NCBI GenBank assembly: GCA_914767715.1
Contig: OU612065.1
Coordinates: forward strand, 11,904,001-11,968,000
From: Membranipora membranacea
Taxonomy: Eukaryota; Bryozoa; Gymnolaemata; Cheilostomatida; Membraniporidae
Direction: 5' to 3'
DNA length: 64,000 nucleotides
Part shown: positions 37,373 to 48,916 of the stretch, one piece after another
Layout of the letters: the number at the start of each line of letters is the position of its first letter
Numbering within the stretch: the stretch's first letter is position 1
Notes under the pieces: generated by a model
Seen by the model: only the letters and a program-made list of their open reading frames with translations
The model's database searches: none
What the model was told of the DNA's origin: nothing
Position numbers and translations under genes: made by a program

Positions 37373-40300
37373 ATGCCACCTGTTGAGGCACCACAACCAT
37401 CACAGGAGGTTCAGAATGAGTCTGAGAGTATTTCAAAGCCTATGGTAGGGATAATATATCCACCACCTGAGGTTAGAAGTATCCTTTTATTTTTACCAAC
37501 CTACCTCACTACTGTATTATAATATTATTATTACTAGTACTACTATCAAGGAGTAACAGCTGTTCCTCCTTGCTACCATAACTATTAATTTCAGCCCAGC
37601 CCTAGTCATTGTCATGTGGATTAGTCCTAGCCAATGGTTTAGGCCTGGGTGTATCTCCACAGTGAATAAAATGTTAATATTTATGATATGTATGCATAAA
37701 AATGATAACCCTGTTGGCCTGTATGTCATACAATAATTTTCCGCTGGACGCCTGGGGCTGAGCAGAGCAAATCTTCAACACCTTCTTTTATGTGAGTGTT
37801 TATTATTTATAGTAAACAATGCTACTGTAATTTATAAATCTATATATTGCCTAGGCCAAGTGCATATCTTGTAGTCAAGGACTAGGAGGTTTAGAGGTGT
37901 AGGCCTACTAATATTCTTTTTTCAGTTGAGTTAAATTTTGCGATATAGCCTACAGTGATACAGCAGTAGGTTACCACTGGAGCAGCAACAACATGTGAGC
38001 AATTTGCCATTCTTCGACCGATGACATCTTAAGTGATTGGTAAGTAATTTTGGTAAGTGTATGAAAAATTAAATTGTGGTTACATTTTTGTTAGTGGTTC
38101 AGCACCTGTTCTGCCTATGACTACTCATTGAGCTGGCCTGTTAAGAGCTTGATAACAGATCTCAACATTTACTTAAGAGTTCCTTAGGCCATCATAGGCC
38201 TATGTGTCTATTTGTATCATTGTGGTGATATTATTCTTCCTTAACTCGACTTATAAAGATATCGTTGATAAAACTGCAAGCTTTGTAGCCAGAAATGGTC
38301 CAAGTTTTGAGGAGAGAATCAGAGGAAATGAGGTCAATAATCCGAAATTCAACTTCCTCACTCCTACTGATCCATACCATGCATACTATCAACACAAAGT
38401 GAAGGAGTTTGGTGAAGGCAAAGGTAAGTAACACCGTTGATAGCCTCACAAGTAAAATTATATCTAAGTAGGCTATTAATGAGGGAAAATAAATCATAAG
38501 AAAATAGGCTGGCCTTGTGTTGCTTCGAGTAAACATGTGTAAGATATTAAAAGAAAAAGTCACCGAAAGATCTAGATTATTGTCTTGAGTTCTCTTAGAT
38601 TAATCTATCATCATACACACACAAGGTTGCAGAAAATAATATTTTGCTTTGATCCATTGTCTGGTTTAGGTCAGGATGCAGCTGCACCACCTCAGTTCAG
38701 GTCTTCAACTATACCAAGAGTTGCTCCAACTGAAGCTGCAAGGATAATTCAGGAGCCTACAGTACCTAAAGAACCGCCACCGGAGCCAGAGTTCATATGT
38801 GATCCACCTTCTATCTCAGCCTTTGACCTGTGAGTACAAAATACCCACAGTACGATGTATAATAATTATATACTATTAATTCTGAATCATTGCTTGTCTT
38901 TCTGGTTTCAAGAGTATCGTGTCCCTTATTAACCATCATAAGGACAATTAATTTACACATTTGGTTTGATCTTTGCAGTGATGTTGTTAAGTTGACTGCC
39001 CAGTTTGTTGCCCGCAACGGACGTCAGTTTCTTACAACTCTCATGAATAAGGAGCAGAGGAACTATCAGTTTGATTTCCTGCGACCTCAACACAGTCTGT
39101 TCAATTACTTCACTAAGCTGGTTGAACAGTATACAAAGGTTAGTTCAATTTCGTAATCTCACCCATGTTTTGCATTACTATTACCTTTACTTTACATAGA
39201 TTACCATACAGATCAAACCTACTAGGCATATAGAGTATTGAAATGTCTGGTTTATTATCCACAGCATGCTGAGTGTTCAATTCAAACCCATAGCTGTGTC
39301 TTTGGCATCATCATGAACCATTTTCTATTTATGTATTTAATTGTTTTGTTGATATCTAAACTGCGTCCTCTTTGATTTTGGCTTGCTACACCAAGCAATG
39401 AATGTGTGTATGCATGGGATGTAATTGTAAGTGCTGCCCATACTAAAATTTATTTCTGTATTTGAAGGTTTTGATTCCTCCCAAGGACTTGTCAGAGCAG
39501 TTACAGAATGCTGCCGATGATCCGAAAGAAGTTCTAAAACAAGTCAATCACAGAGTACTGTGGGCCAAGCACCAGGAGCAAGAGAAGCGAAAAGTGGAGG
39601 AAAAGAAAGAGAAAGAGAGAGGTACGTATACACTAGACTTTAATATGTATCAATTGACCCTCAAACGCCACGGTGTTATTGATGCAGGACTTGTGATGTT
39701 TTACACCACCATCATAAGATCTGTGCTTCTGTATGGATGTCCGGTTTGGTTCCCTAATATATCTCGGGGAGACATTTCCAAGCTGGAGAGGGTACAAAGC
39801 TTGTGCTTGAGAATAATCTCACCAAATACTGAACACTATAGTGCCAGAACACGCATCTGTGGCATAGACTACCTAGAAACAATATTGGAGATATCCTGCC
39901 TCACATATGTAGCTAGTATAAAACAAAATCCATATCATATTCTCTACCTATTAATACCACCAGCCACTAAAGACTCACATGGACGACTCCTTAATAATCA
40001 TTCTCGAACATCATGTGGCGTTTCATAATTAAGTTTCACCGATATTTATTTCTGTTTCTAGTTGCCTACGCTCAAATTGACTGGCATGATTTTGTTGTTG
40101 TTGAGACGGTGGATTATCAGCAGAATGAAGCAGGGCATTTCCCTACACCAACCACACCTGATGAGGTTGGGGCTAGAATACTAATGCAGGAGAGAGTTGG
40201 TAAGTTATATATGTAACCTATTCTGCTTTCATCAGTGATGAGATAGATTGAAGAACTAGAATGGTCATGATTCTGAACTCTAGTTCTGATTAAAATGAGC

Positions 40301-43300
40301 TGATGTTTGCACTTCCTATTGTAAAACAGATCATATCCTTCATATGTTCAATCATCCTAGGAAGTGAAAAGGACCCTACCTAAATTAGAGAAACTCTGGT
40401 ATAAAAAAACTACATGATTGACTTGACATTGGTATCACCACCCTTACAAAATAATAATCAAATATCCTATCATAGTCTGACATCATGTTTATATATTGTC
40501 AGACGCTGAACCTGCTGATGACAAATCTGAAGGTGACGAAGATGAGAAGAGTCGACCAGCCGATGGTGATGTAGAGATGGAACTCTCAGATAAGGAAGAT
40601 GATGGAGCTCAGGTATGCCATATGTCATAGATCCAAACCATCGCTTTATAAGCCTAAGCTTATGTGATAATGAATGGATATTACCCTTTACCACGGTTTG
40701 TTGAAATAAACATTTACAATTCTGAGCTACCAGTTAAAAATCCTGACCAAAATAATTTTCAAGTATGTACCGCGTGAAGTACTAACGAGAAAATCCATCG
40801 ATATCATTTTTGGTAAAGAAATTGATTGTTGTTAGCTAAGTTATATTGTTTATGTGGTCACAGGATATGGATGAAGCGTCTGATGAGGAGGGTAATGATA
40901 TGGGACCTCCTAAGATGCCTCCTCAGCCTCCAATGCCAAGTGGACAGCCTCCACTACCCAAGACTAAAGATGATATGGTGGTGAGAAATTATGACCCGAA
41001 GCAAGCTCGCCCGGCCCCACCGCCTCAGGGTGATCAGTGGCTTATCTCTCCACTCACTCAGGAAAGGATACCTGCTCATAAACTTCAGGAGCACATGAAG
41101 ATCAGTAAGAACTCTCAGTTTTGTTTTGTAGTAATTTTTGTAATGGTTTCTTGTATGAAAATAGAAGTTATCATCCCATTGCTATCAAGGAGCCAACTCC
41201 CTTAAACTACCGAAGCTTGTTTTGTTTCGCCACGAAAATAATGTGATGCTGTCTGGTTTTAATTTTCATAAGTTACTGTGGGTTGTTTAAATTCACTGCA
41301 AATAGTCAGCGAGCCTCATCTAGTGCAAATCCTGTAACTGGCTAACAACCTGATCTCTTATTGTTTTTGAGATCTCGTGATGACAAAGCTTAACTGTGTA
41401 GTTCTGTTTTATATGTAAACCATTACCACCCCTACCTCTAGGTCTTCTTGATCCTAAGTGGAGAGAGCAGAAAGAGCGACAGATTAGAGAGAAAAAGGAA
41501 CAAGAGAATGTCTATGATACAGGAGTTAATATTGAGGTTAACTTGAAGGGCATAGCTGAACGTCGTACTGATATCTTCGGCGTTGGTGGTGAAGAAGCAG
41601 AAATCGGTAAAAAGGTGAAGTTCAAAGTCATTATACTTGCCGATCAGTGCAAAAATACGCTTTTGTCACGATTCAAGGACGGCTTGTCTACCGTCGCAGA
41701 GCAGGCGTGGGTAGCATTACGTCAACGCTCTTTGTTTTTTCGCATAACATTCATCACCAAGTAAAACAAGCTCTGATGGCCCAGGCTGTAGTAACACCAG
41801 TAAAGTCTACAAGTTACTGCAGTCAATTCAATCAATAAATTTGCTAATAAGAACTTCATATCAGTAAGGGCCACATGCGCTAGTTAAATCAAACGAATTC
41901 AATCCAACTTCAATCAGTGTTCAGGTTTAGTATAATGGCATGATTTGTATTAATTTTAGATTGGTGAAGAAGAGGACCAGAGATCAGATCATGTTGTATG
42001 GGATGGTCACTCTGCATCCATGGACAAAGTATCTCAGGCAGCTAGAGCTAAATATTCCATTGAGGATCAGATCAATAGCATTCATCAAACAAAGGGCCTT
42101 GTGTAAGTCCTTAGAAGTATTGCTAGGTGGAACTAGCTCGCTGGCTAAGAAATGGTCTCTTTTTTGCTCTACTAAAGTTTTATTCAATCTCAAAATGGTA
42201 ATATTGACAAGCTAAAAAAAACAAAGGTCTAAAGAACATACCTAGTTGATTTGTATTGTAGGCCTACTGCTTCTTTCCGCTGAAGTATTGCACAATTATG
42301 ATTATGCTACCCATTTGGTTGTTGACCTCATACTGTGATATTATCAGACTGTTTTTTTACCATTGTTAGGAGTACATGGTTAATTCAACTTTGATAGATT
42401 GCGAAATGCGAAACTTGACCTCACAGAATGCTGTCCAACTTATTTTGATTTTCCCATATAACAATAACCCGATCTCTCAAATTACTTTATTCTCAAAACC
42501 AGCCTGTCCTTTTCACTATAGTAGGAAATCTTTGAATTTATGCTCAAAATAGATTTTATAGCCATGTTGACTCCTCCCACATCAAGCTATACCAGAGACT
42601 ATAGATAATATATCTATAGTCTCTGGCTATACATCATGTCAGGATGGTAGAGAGTGTGTATGTGGCATTATATCTATATTTAGTTGTGACCTAATTGATT
42701 TGGTTCACGTCAGAAGTCATCACAACTTGAGTAAGGCTCATTCAGCTTGAGAATTAATTGGCGAGTAACTTGGCTTCACTACTATCAGGAACATTCACCG
42801 AGTTACTGATAACTACACTGTCTGGGCTCTCATGTATTTGTTGAGTAGGACATACATTACAATATGTCGTCATACTTTATTGTTGCAGAGAAGATGAATC
42901 TAAAAATAGGATTGGGCCGACTGTAACACGATCTGTACCACAACCTCGGGCTATGCCACCCTCAATGGTATCGGCACCACCTATGCCTATCCCTATCCCC
43001 GCACCAAATATCCCCTCGGCTGCCCCACCTGTCCCCAAGGCTGTACCTCCTCCCGTACAGCCCGAGCCTATGCTCCGTCTCGCCCCACAGGGTGTACCAG
43101 CCCCACAACTCATGATGCCACGTCCACCCAATATGATGATGGTACCTCAGAGACCACCTCAGCCTATTCCAATGCATCAGCCGATGCCTCAGCCTATGCT
43201 TGGTATGTACACCAGATTATTTGATTTTATCATCAAAGTATAGCTTTTGAGGTTGATACAACTATAACATCAAAATCTTGCCTAAATGTCAACCACCTCA

Positions 43301-46300
43301 GTGGTTCTGCCAAAATATGTATTTAATTTCATTCCAAATTTTTGTCCAGTAAGTGTCCAAGTTAATTAAATGCGATGATGCCGATGAACTTGATGATATT
43401 GTTGACCTTTCATATCCTAGATGTGGTGTACAAGCACCCTAATTATAGTTACTAATTTACTTCATGAATGATAGGGTGACAGTTATTAAAAATGACAAGC
43501 AAATGCTTATCACTTGTCGTCTTCAAACAAGATAATGACCCAATTCAGCTTCATACACTGCCTCTAGGCTGTTATTCTGTCCAATCTGTGAGATGATAGC
43601 ATTGCATCATACATTTCAGAAACTTTAAAATATTGACTGAGAGTAGCCTTGTCACGGTCTACTTTTCTTGTAAGTAGCCGCATGACAAGGCTAGACTGAG
43701 AGCTCTTTACCCACCCAGAGAGATTACTTGCTTAGGCACATCTTGTCTATTTCTATTCAAACAACCAGGCACTTGAAAACAATAACAGAGAAACTATTCA
43801 AATCTATTCTATTCTATTCTATGCTATTCAAATTCTTGGGGTGACACTCCTAATCCTGACATTCAATTTTTGATGAGCGAGGAGAAGTTCTGCACTCCAG
43901 CATGATTTTTACATGTACGTAATACGTTCTGTTATTTGATAGGTATGCAGTTAGGACCTCCCCTTGGTGTACAGTTCAGACATCCTGTGTTACCTCCTCA
44001 GCCTGTGGTCGTACCTCAGATGCAACAGTCACAACCTGATGATGATGGGCCGCCCAGTAAGAAAGCCAAGACTGAGGATAATCTTATACCCGAGGTCCAG
44101 TGGTTAATGACACACCCAGTGAGTGAACCCTAATTATTTTGCAATTGCAATTGACCATTCACATAAAATGATAATATTTATTGCTTCTTTGAATTATTCA
44201 CACTGCTGTTGAAATGCTGGTTACTGTGAGCAAACTAGTGTTACATCAGCTGTCTGCAGATTTCAATAGGACAATGTCACGCAACCCTATTCATCAGGTG
44301 TCATCTCTCCCGGCAGACAGGATAGTCTATACTTGTTATAATTTAATTATGAAAGCACCCAATACAGAATACCTCAATTCAAAATATATTTTCCAATCCA
44401 ATAATTCCAAAAAATCTGTCCTCCTTTATGATGCAGATTGTGAAAGGTCATGCGCAATTACAAATTTTCACTCTTCAAGCAAGAATCATGTCCATCAAAT
44501 GGTTGAAAGATTTATCGCGAATCTGAGCGATTACTTTTTTATCACAATATCAACAACATGTGCATCAAGAGAGCATCAGAATGATTGCCTCATAGTGTAG
44601 TGCGTACTGTTTACGTATCCTGATTCAGCACATCTACATGTTCCATACACCATGTCACGAGTACCAAAACGTCTCTTGGTTGAACAAATAACTTACTGCT
44701 GCTAGGCTTTCAGAATTAACATGACCATGGAACCGCAAGGTTTGAGCCACAGCTGAGAGGGAGTTATGTTTGATACATCCGTTACAACTCTATATGGTTG
44801 GTTTAGTATTTGCCGAAAGCGACACAGTAAATGACCTTACTGCACATAGCCCTAATACACTATTACCCTTATAGGTGTTTTGCTAGCGCAGGTTTTATGC
44901 CAGATAATAATGCCATCACCGGTTTGAGGGGAACCATGGGAGAGCCCCTGGCAACTCCTAAAGCATAGTATAGTTATTTTTACCACCTCCCACGATCAAT
45001 GGTTTGAATAATAAAGTCACCATATATTCCTTACAAACTAAACAAATTGATAGACATACAATATGCAATTGTTTCTAAGTATTTTATTGTCTTCTTTATA
45101 GAACCCTTGTATGGTAACAGTACAGGTACCTCTGATGGGAGACAAACCAGAATGGAATCTGAACGGACAGACTATAGCCTTCACTTTCTCTCCACAAGAG
45201 AACGTGAGTTTACGGTTACTACATTTGGGGGATAGAGTTAAAGAGCATATTCATGTTGAGTGCAAGATACAACTCACAGATTATTTACTGATAGGCGCTG
45301 AGTGAAGCCAGCGTGTTGTAATATTGTTATGTAGACACAGTTTGCTACTTCAATATTATTACAAGGTTATAAACATTAAGTCATAGCATAGAATCACAGA
45401 GTAAGGATATATATCCTTACTCTGTGATAGAATGAGGAGATTATATACTCATAATAATATATACTACATCAATGATAATATCCTTACTCTGTGATATTAT
45501 GATACATTGAATCACTAAGTGAGAATATCAAGCAGTATCATGTCAGATTTATATCATCATGAGAAAGAGTGCAATCATCACACTCTAAATTTCACATTTA
45601 TTCCGATTTTTCCTTGATAATGAATTGGCTGCCCCAGACAAGTATTTTGACTGCTTACATTTTCTTATTCTGATGATAGTGCTAAATGGGACACATTTTT
45701 GACATAAAAACGACATATGTTTTGAAATGATTGGTAACCCGATTATGATTTAACATGTCCGATTAGTACATGTGATCATGGAGCATAACTATGTAGAGAC
45801 TGCAGTGTGAGCTGCCATATATCTGCTGATAAACGGTGGTTATTCACTCATATTGAAGCATTTATTGAATGACTCATTATGAGGAGCTCACCAATAGTTT
45901 ATAATCTCAAATTGTCGACTACCTGCTTCTGCTGGTCACAGTTATTTTTCAAACATGAAACAGACATTGCAGCTTGACTACTGTCACTACACTTCTCAGT
46001 GTGGGTACTGGGTAGGGTGTTTACTAGGTAGGGTGTGTAAATGAGGTACCTTGCATAGCACCTTACAGAGTTTGATCATGTAAGTGGGTACGGATATATC
46101 ACACCTCAAATTTTGTATTATCGCAGGTTAAGCATTAATGCATTGATACTTTGGGATAGTGTGGTTGTTGCGCAGATGATCCTACATAAACATTTTTCGG
46201 AATGGCAAAACAGTACAGAGGGTGAATAACCTACAAATTATTAGTTGCTCTTCTGTTAATAGATAAAAGATGATCCCAAATCACTTTGCTAATAGATGTA

Positions 46301-47843
46301 AAGATGCAATTAGCCTGATTTCCTTTTTTGTAATAGTTATATTGTTTTGCTTTTAGTGTGCTGCAATCAAAGCCAAGATATCAGAATCATTGGGAATGCC
46401 AGCAGGAAAACAAAAACTGCAATACGAGGTAGGTCTTTACATACCAATGCATTGCTTGTCATATTATAGGTTTGCGATCCTTATTGGGGAAAAAGTAGCA
46501 TAAATAAATATTGCATGCTTATAGGTGTTTGTGAGTTTCGGTTTTTTATTAGAAGGCTTAGCGCTTCATGGGTTAGTTTTCTCAAGGTTAGACAGGCTGC
46601 ATCCTATGGTGTAGATTTCTTCCAAATAATATCTTATCATGGGATTACTAAATTTTAGTCTTATTGTTGTAATACTTCCCAAACCATAACCCTTTTTTCT
46701 CTGTCCCATTTACGTAATTTAATATGTTCATGATGTCATGTGATGTCATGTACAGAAGGGCTAGCGTAAAATAATTGTTCCCATGACATAATGCCCACAG
46801 TTGCACAATGGCTGGCCGGGAGGAATGTAAGAGAATGAGTCCTCCTCACACGAGCTGAGCTGGAGAAAAACCACAGCACATGTTGTGATAGGTTTGACAG
46901 GCAATTGTCACCCTCAATACATAAATGTTTGCTGCAAAAACAATCATAATCACTGCCCAAAATAAACATGATGGTCATGCCAAATCTAACCGAATGGTTG
47001 AGGAAAGGTGTTGATGAAATCTTACACAATAGTTTTCCACTCTTGTGGTGTGGTTTAACGGATATTAGGTGTACATATCCATTGTCTATCTCTGGTCAAT
47101 TTGGTGGTCCAAAAACTAAATGGGCAGTGGTCTAGGGTCACGAAAATAATGGGTTAGCAGACATTGTTTAGAGTAATTATTAAATATTCAGTTTGCAAAA
47201 GATTTTTCTGCCCAAAGCCAAGGACTGCAGACAAACAATTTTATGGGGGAAAAAATGGGTCACATGATTAGGCTGTGCAAAATTATTAACGCAGCCAAAA
47301 TTTCCTTTAACATTGAGGAAACAAAATCATTCACCTGTCGGCCTACATGGTTGTAAAAAATAGTACCTCTTCCCTTGTTCGGTATTTATATAATTACACA
47401 GTGCCTCCCTCAATCATGACACGGAGGCCTACCTGACAGTGGCTTTTTGGCTTAGTACTAGAACATGACTGAATAGTTTTGTCAAAGAATGTATTTTGGT
47501 ATCAACAGTATTAGAATGGTCAGAATCATCTGTGTTGATATTGTACACTTGCAATATTATTGTATGGTATTGATGATTTTCAACTATGTCATTAAATCAT
47601 TTATGAAGGCATGAAATGAGCCTTTTATTCTTGGTGCATTTCTATGATTCCCAGAGGTCTTAGCGCTAATGCTTCTTCCAACATCTTTTGACTAAATTGT
47701 TGAATAATTTAATAATACCATAATGGGTTTTACTTTTACAGGGATTGTTTATCAAAGATTCGAACTCTTTGGCTTTCTACAACTTTATGCCAAACAGTGT
47801 TGTTCAGCTATCTACAAAGGAGAGAGGAGGGAGAAAGAAATAA
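37373..47843 (+). CDS. SF3A1: Splicing factor 3A subunit 1, 15 exons, 771 aa
   Basis: Exons: 37373-37478, 38259-38423, 38670-38829, 38979-39138, 39468-39621, 40062-40199, 40503-40612, 40864-41104, 41442-41614, 41960-42102, 42889-43202, 43943-44118, 45102-45203, 46357-46428, 47742-47843. Phases agree throughout and total 2316 nt; human SF3A1 is 793 aa. SF3A1 (yeast Prp21) is the scaffold of SF3A in U2 snRNP, needed for branch-site recognition in the nucleus. SURP1 is at about 37-86 (IVDKTASFVARNG) and SURP2 at about 145-197 (FVARNGRQF, HSLFNYFTKLVEQY). The charged helix near 225-250 leads to AYAQIDWHDFVVVETVD, then an acidic linker, the LLDPKW and AERRTDIFGV segments, a Pro/Met-rich stretch (about 517-660) and a C-terminal ubiquitin-like domain (about 681-771) ending in an RGGRKK tail. 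All GT-AG. Intron 5 holds a LINE fragment in frame with exon 5. Confidence 0.97.
39628..40028 (+). mobile_element. LINE ORF2 C-terminal fragment in SF3A1 intron 5, in frame with exon 5
   Basis: The frame contains VMFYTTIIRSVLLYGCPVWF (about 39695), KLERVQSLCLRIISP (about 39780) and GIDYLETILEI, which are landmarks of the region after RT in CR1/L2/RTE-type LINEs. It is in the same sense as SF3A1. The SF3A1 exon 5 frame reads through the GTACGT donor at 39622 and stays open until a stop at 40026-40028, about 135 codons. The fragment is 5'-truncated. Confidence 0.75.
42592..42626. repeat. 35-nt hairpin in SF3A1 intron 10
   Basis: A perfect inverted repeat: CCAGAGACTATAGATA, a 3-base loop, then TATCTATAGTCTCTGG. 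Confidence 0.85.
43645..43695. repeat. Imperfect hairpin in SF3A1 intron 11
   Basis: Arms TAGCCTTGTCACGGTCTACT and AAGTAGCCGCATGACAAGGC pair with a few mismatches around a short TTCTTGT loop. It is a foldback element or MITE remnant. Confidence 0.6.
43796..43824. repeat. ATTCT microsatellite
   Basis: Short run of CTATT / TATTC pentamers in SF3A1 intron 11. Confidence 0.7.
44214..44600 (+). other. 128-codon open frame in SF3A1 intron 12, unassigned
   Basis: This is one of the longest open frames outside repeats and assigned genes. The translated sequence has no motif, signal peptide or LINE landmark that I recognise, and starts are not in strong context. In an AT-rich 64-kb window one frame of this size can occur by chance. 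I record it as unresolved. Confidence 0.2.
45393..45496. repeat. Perfect 36-nt palindrome plus an extra half-copy, SF3A1 intron 13
   Basis: 45393-45428 is a perfect palindrome whose half is ATCACAGAGTAAGGATAT. A further copy of the half-site ATATCCTTACTCTGTGAT occurs at 45479-45496, about 50 bases on. Three copies of one 18-mer in 104 bases point to a small mobile or foldback element. Confidence 0.8.
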
Positions 47844-48916
47844 TCGATGATCGGCGAAGGCTATCATTCACTCAAGTCAATGTTGTCCTATTCTGAAAAG
47901 GTTGCGGTTGTAGCCTTTTAGCGCTGTAGTCTGCTTTGTGAGTTATGACGCAATTATACTGCCGTAATATCAGTAACCAATGCTGTCCTATCTATTTTTT
48001 CCGATGCGAATCTACTGAGCAGCATTGGAATGCGGTTAAATAAATAGCCTGACTATAGAGTCAGATATGAAGCTCTCGATTATATCCTCAAATGTTAATA
48101 ATTGGAGGATCGCATTTGTTATTTTATCATGGATCATTTTTAAGACATGCTGTGTTACATGTATATATGGATATAAACACAAATATAAAAATTGAGTTTT
48201 ACCACTTACCCTCTACGTTCACAAATAATGATTATATATTGTAATTATTAAAAAAACCATATATCCATGTAAGACACCTGGTCATTTATGTACAAAGGGC
48301 AAACCAAAATATAATACATAACTGTACGTATTCAGAGAGGTCAAGAGGGGATACATGATGAATTGTAAAAGAAAAAAGAACAGTCCTCGAATTGACAGCC
48401 GTATGATGAGTGGGCAACCTGTGGTTTGCTGCCTATGGCATTCATGCATCACGTTGCTGGTCCTTGAAAAAACAACAGCTGGCATCATTCATACATCAAA
48501 CACATACCGGTTAATTATTTTTACACTAAACAGTGCCCATATAGAGCATTAAATTGTCAATTTTGGTCTATAATCTGGTATATTTTTCGATTGTCTGTCA
48601 TGACTTAATCACTGGATGATATAAAACCAGTTTTATTGATGCTCATAATATTCATCTCTGCTCCGTCCAAAAATGGATCGCCATTGACCTCATTGTATTC
48701 CATTCACTCTTGCTTTCTCTTATTAGATTTCCACCACTTCCCTTTTCAGAGATGATTTAAAGATTGTCCTCTATCAAATCGGAGTGGCCTAGTTCCCATC
48801 TTCCTCAGTCTCAATATCCTCAGCTGGCAACTCGAATCTGCCATGGTCTGTTCTTTGGAATGCAAGTATATTGAGGCTCCGGCATTTTCTTTCTGGAAAT
48901 TCCAGATTACTGTCTG
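47844..48916. other. Convergent 3' intergenic region, SF3A1 and BK-beta-like gene
   Basis: AATAAA at 48039-48044 is about 200 bases after the SF3A1 stop. On the minus strand AATAAA (TTTATT at 48632-48637) is about 280 bases after the 48917 stop. No gene is seen in between. Confidence 0.55.

Noticed and set aside
39462-40028. Separate 188-codon gene
   Set aside because: Its first part is SF3A1 exon 5 and the rest is intronic LINE sequence in the same frame.
41543-41838. Frames running past the SF3A1 exon 9 donor
   Set aside because: The exon 9 to exon 10 splice restores the conserved IGKK-IGEEE order, so the extension is intronic.
42877-43177. Gly-rich minus-strand frames
   Set aside because: They are antisense shadows of the Pro/Met-rich SF3A1 exon 11.
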